This document shows, piece by piece, positions 5,852 through 7,619 of a stretch of DNA of 7,619 bases. Position 1 is the first letter of the stretch; each line of letters starts with the position of its first letter. Position numbers and translations under genes: made by a program. This DNA is from Actinomycetes bacterium (GTDB taxonomy: Bacteria > Actinomycetota > Acidimicrobiia > UBA5794): NCBI GenBank assembly GCA_030598305.1, contig JAUVQC010000056.1:1-7619 (forward strand), written 5' to 3'. The notes beneath the pieces were generated by a model that made no database searches, was not told the DNA's origin, and saw only the letters and a program-made list of their open reading frames with translations.

Positions 5852-7119
5852 ACGTCAAAGTCCTCCGTGTCGTCGGTTTCGGGATCGAAGGTGAACACGA
5901 TCGATCCTATGCGGACATCGTCGCCCGACTCGGCACCGGCGTCCCTGAGGCCTTGTACGATTCCGCTCCTCACGAGACGCTGTGACACGAAATCTGCTGC
6001 ATCAGGGTCCGTGAGGTCCGACAGGTTGACGGCTCGAGTGGCGGCAATTCCATCCACGACCCACTCGGTTCCCTTTCTGTCGATCGTGAAGTCATCGCGC
6101 AGGGGTCGGTGGAGCACGAAACCCTCCCTGACAGGAGCTTCTCGCTCGATCGTCTCGACGGTATCCGCGATGTGGTGCATCAGTTCGTCGATCCCCTCAC
6201 CCGTGAGCCCGGAGAACTCGATGACATCTTCCCCGAGATCGAGAGATTCGAGACCACCGTCATCGAGAACATCGGACTTGGACACCGTGACGATCCTCGG
6301 CATCTTCGCCAGCTCCGGATTGTGCGCTTCGAGTTCATCGACGAGCACCTCGAGCTGGCGACTCGGCGGGTCGTCCTGGAGGGGCGACGGGTCGAGCAGG
6401 ACCACCAGCGCCCGCGCCCGTTCGGTATGTCTGAGGAACTCGTGGCCAAGGCCCTTGCCCGTTGCCGCTCCCTCGATGAGACCTGGGATATCGGCGAGCA
6501 CGAACTCGCGGTCCCCGACGGATACGACGCCAAGGTTCGGAGTGAGCGTTGTGAAGGGATAGTCGGCGATCTTGGGGTTCGCTGCAGAAACACGTGCGAT
6601 GAGCGTGGATTTGCCAGCGTTCGGGTATCCGACCAGCGCAGCGTCTGCGAGGAGCTTCATCTCGAGACGAAGATCGACCCCTTCACCGTATTCGCCCTGT
6701 TCCGCGAACGTGGGCGCCTTTCGGCTGGGTGACACGAATGCAGCGTTCCCGCGGCCACCCTTCCCACCCCGAGCGATGAGTACCTTCTGACCTTCTTCGA
6801 CGAGGTCGGCAATCGTGGTGCCCTCGCTGTCGATCACCGATGTCCCAAGGGGGACGTGCAGAACGAGATGATCACCTCGCTTGCCGTGACGCAGTTCTCC
6901 CTCTCCATGGGTCCCGCTCGGCGCCTTCCAGATCGGGCGACGCTCATAGCGCAGCAACGTGGGGATGGAGTTGTCGGCAACGAGATAGACGTCACCGCCT
7001 GTACCTCCCGAACCACCGTTCGGTTTACCTTTCGGCAGGCCCTTGCGGCGAAGGAACGACGAAACTCCTGCCCCGCCGTCGCCAGCTCGCACCGTGATGG
7101 TTACCTGGTCAATGAACAT
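5848..7119 (-). CDS. obgE: GTPase Obg/CgtA, ribosome assembly
   Basis: 423 aa. Obg is an essential GTPase that binds the 50S precursor and links ribosome maturation to nucleotide state and stress. Three domains are visible: the glycine-rich Obg fold (about 1-157, with RAGDGGAG at 11-18 and GGSGGTGGD at 35-43), the G domain (about 158-325) and a C-terminal OCT domain (about 335-412). The G motifs are G1 GYPNAGKST (164-172), G2 DYPFTT (186-191), G3 DIPGLIEGA (210-218), G4 SKSD (280-283, usually NKxD) and G5 SGLTGEG (303-309). The C-terminus is acidic (DPETDDTEDFDV). MFIDQV is the canonical Obg start, yet no Shine-Dalgarno precedes the ATG; upstream is a pyrimidine-rich CTTCTTCCC. The TGA stop overlaps the proB start by 4 nt, indicating coupling. 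Confidence 0.97.
   Translation of the reverse strand: MFIDQVTITVRAGDGGAGVSSFLRRKGLPKGKPNGGSGGTGGDVYLVADNSIPTLLRYERRPIWKAPSGTHGEGELRHGKRGDHLVLHVPLGTSVIDSEGTTIADLVEEGQKVLIARGGKGGRGNAAFVSPSRKAPTFAEQGEYGEGVDLRLEMKLLADAALVGYPNAGKSTLIARVSAANPKIADYPFTTLTPNLGVVSVGDREFVLADIPGLIEGAATGKGLGHEFLRHTERARALVVLLDPSPLQDDPPSRQLEVLVDELEAHNPELAKMPRIVTVSKSDVLDDGGLESLDLGEDVIEFSGLTGEGIDELMHHIADTVETIEREAPVREGFVLHRPLRDDFTIDRKGTEWVVDGIAATRAVNLSDLTDPDAADFVSQRLVRSGIVQGLRDAGAESGDDVRIGSIVFTFDPETDDTEDFDV
5861..5866 (-). promoter_or_regulatory. Shine-Dalgarno that fixes the TTG start of proB
   Basis: GGAGGA on the minus strand, nine nt before the TTG at 5851. It lies within the last codons of obgE, so ribosomes finishing obgE are well placed to start proB. 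This supports TTG as the real start; no ATG or GTG occurs before the conserved kinase motif. Confidence 0.7.
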
Positions 7120-7210
7120 GGGAAGAAGATAAACGACTGACGAGACGCGACGTAGGACTCAGAAGCCGTTGATCATGAGAGAACCGCATCGCGATTGCTC
7201 GAAGAGCGTT
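7120..7210 (-). other. rpmA-obgE spacer with a weak promoter-like element
   Basis: The 91-bp gap has no Shine-Dalgarno for obgE and no terminator after rpmA. On the minus strand TATCTT lies six nt before the obgE ATG, a -10-like spacing that would give a transcript starting at or next to the start codon (leaderless). No good -35 element is visible. GCTC-GAA-GAGC (7197-7207) is only a 4-bp hairpin. Confidence 0.25.
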
Positions 7211-7465
7211 CTACTCCGAGAGGAGGACAGAAACCTGACGTCGGCCACGCTTGGACCCGTACTTCACAGTGCCGGCCTCGAGGGCATAGAGCGTGTCATC
7301 TCCACCCTTGCCGACATTGTCGCCCGGGTGGATGCGTGTGCCGCGCTGGCGGACGATGATCGCGCCTGCATTGACGGTCTGGCCATCGAACACCTTGGGA
7401 CCGAGGCGCTGCGCCGCTGAGTCGCGGCCGTTGCGTGATGAACCGCTTGCTTTGGTTTTTGACAT
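7211..7465 (-). CDS. rpmA: 50S ribosomal protein L27
   Basis: 84 aa, the normal length for L27. L27 sits at the peptidyl transferase centre of the 50S subunit, where its flexible N-terminus helps position the tRNA acceptor ends. The sequence shows the family signature: [10 protein letters not shown] near residues 7-16, [10 protein letters not shown], then [27 protein letters not shown] read in two adjoining blocks across residues 34-59. The N-terminus is short (MSKTKASG...), without the cleaved extension seen in Firmicutes L27. The ATG at 7465 has a strong Shine-Dalgarno, GAGGAGG, eight nt upstream and embedded in the end of the preceding rplU frame. The stop is TAG. A 91-bp gap without a clear terminator separates it from obgE, so read-through into obgE is likely. 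Confidence 0.97.
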   Translation of the reverse strand: MSKTKASGSSRNGRDSAAQRLGPKVFDGQTVNAGAIIVRQRGTRIHPGDNVGKGGDDTLYALEAGTVKYGSKRGRRQVSVLLSE

Positions 7466-7468
7466 CGT

Positions 7469-7619
7469 TTACGCCTCCTCGGTTGCCTTGGGAGCCTTCT
7501 CGGCCTTGGGAGCCTTCTCGGCCTTGGGAGCCTTCTCGGCCTTGGGAGCCTTCTCGGCCTTGGGAGCCTTCTCGGCCTTGGGAGCCTTCTCGGCCTTGGG
7601 AGCCTTCTCGGCCTTGGGA
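7469..7619 (-). CDS. rplU: Probable ribosomal protein L21, C-terminal tail only (partial)
   Basis: Only the last 49 codons are inside the window; the 5' part lies beyond the right edge. The frame reads seven identical PKAEKA hexapeptides followed by PKATEEA and a TAA stop. No L21 core is visible, so the identification rests on position: the gene ends 3 nt before rpmA, and rplU-rpmA-obgE is one of the most conserved bacterial gene orders. L21 is a 50S protein that contacts 23S rRNA. Several actinobacterial L21 proteins, as I recall, carry Lys/Ala/Glu-rich C-terminal extensions, which fits this basic, proline-spaced, low-complexity tail. The end of this gene also supplies the Shine-Dalgarno of rpmA (GAGGAGG at 7474-7480), so the two are likely translationally coupled. 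Another protein with a KAE-rich tail cannot be excluded from this fragment alone. Confidence 0.7.
   Translation of the reverse strand, partial: PKAEKAPKAEKAPKAEKAPKAEKAPKAEKAPKAEKAPKAEKAPKATEEA
7493..7618 (-). repeat. Seven perfect 18-bp tandem repeats (PKAEKA coding)
   Basis: An 18-nt unit (coding strand CCCAAGGCCGAGAAGGCT) is repeated seven times head to tail with no base differences that I can see. An eighth unit begins but diverges after eight bases (7485-7492) into the end of the gene. The unit is a multiple of three, so copy-number change keeps the frame. The array runs into the window edge, so the true copy number is unknown. Confidence 0.97.

Noticed and set aside
7169..7420. Plus-strand open frame over rpmA
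   Set aside because: It is antisense to a complete L27 gene with its own strong ribosome site.
7485..7619. Tandem 18-bp units as a CRISPR-like array
   Set aside because: The units abut with no spacers and keep an open reading frame encoding PKAEKA, so this is a coding tandem repeat.

Overview
The window looks like a chromosomal segment of an actinobacterium, with every recognisable gene on the minus strand, so transcription runs from high to low coordinates. The DNA is GC-rich by eye. L27 begins MSKTK and NadD has a PWQK-type motif, and both read as actinobacterial; Acidimicrobiia is my best guess, from memory of family sequences and not from a search. GTG and TTG starts and 4-nt start/stop overlaps are common.

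Layout in transcription order: (1) the C-terminal end of a probable ribosomal protein L21 gene (rplU), cut by the window edge and ending in seven perfect PKAEKA hexapeptide repeats; (2) rpmA (L27), 3 nt downstream; (3) obgE, the ribosome-assembly GTPase; (4) proB, glutamate 5-kinase with a PUA domain, coupled to obgE by a 4-nt overlap; (5) an intergenic stretch with two perfect 25-bp direct repeats, each holding a palindrome; (6) a MoxR-type AAA+ ATPase and (7) a CoxE-like VWA protein, coupled by a 4-nt overlap; (8) an intergenic inverted repeat and an orphan CheY-like receiver; (9) a degenerate M23 (LytM/peptidase-like) protein with an N-terminal export segment, whose 3' end runs about 128 nt into the next gene; (10) a single reading frame encoding NadD fused to RsfS; (11) a tRNA-like sequence whose 5' half is excellent and whose 3' half is decayed; (12) about 250 bp with no gene I can support.

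The outer genes form a conserved housekeeping cluster (rplU-rpmA-obgE-proB ... nadD-rsfS) joining ribosome assembly and silencing to proline and NAD biosynthesis. Where many actinobacteria have proA between proB and nadD, this window has a MoxR-VWA pair, a receiver and a degenerate M23 protein. MoxR-VWA pairs generally act as ATP-driven chaperones for maturing protein complexes, but no client gene is visible, so the job of this insert is open. The most interesting points are that insert, the palindromic repeat pair at its upstream edge, the NadD-RsfS fusion, the damaged-looking M23 3' end and the tRNA-like remnant.
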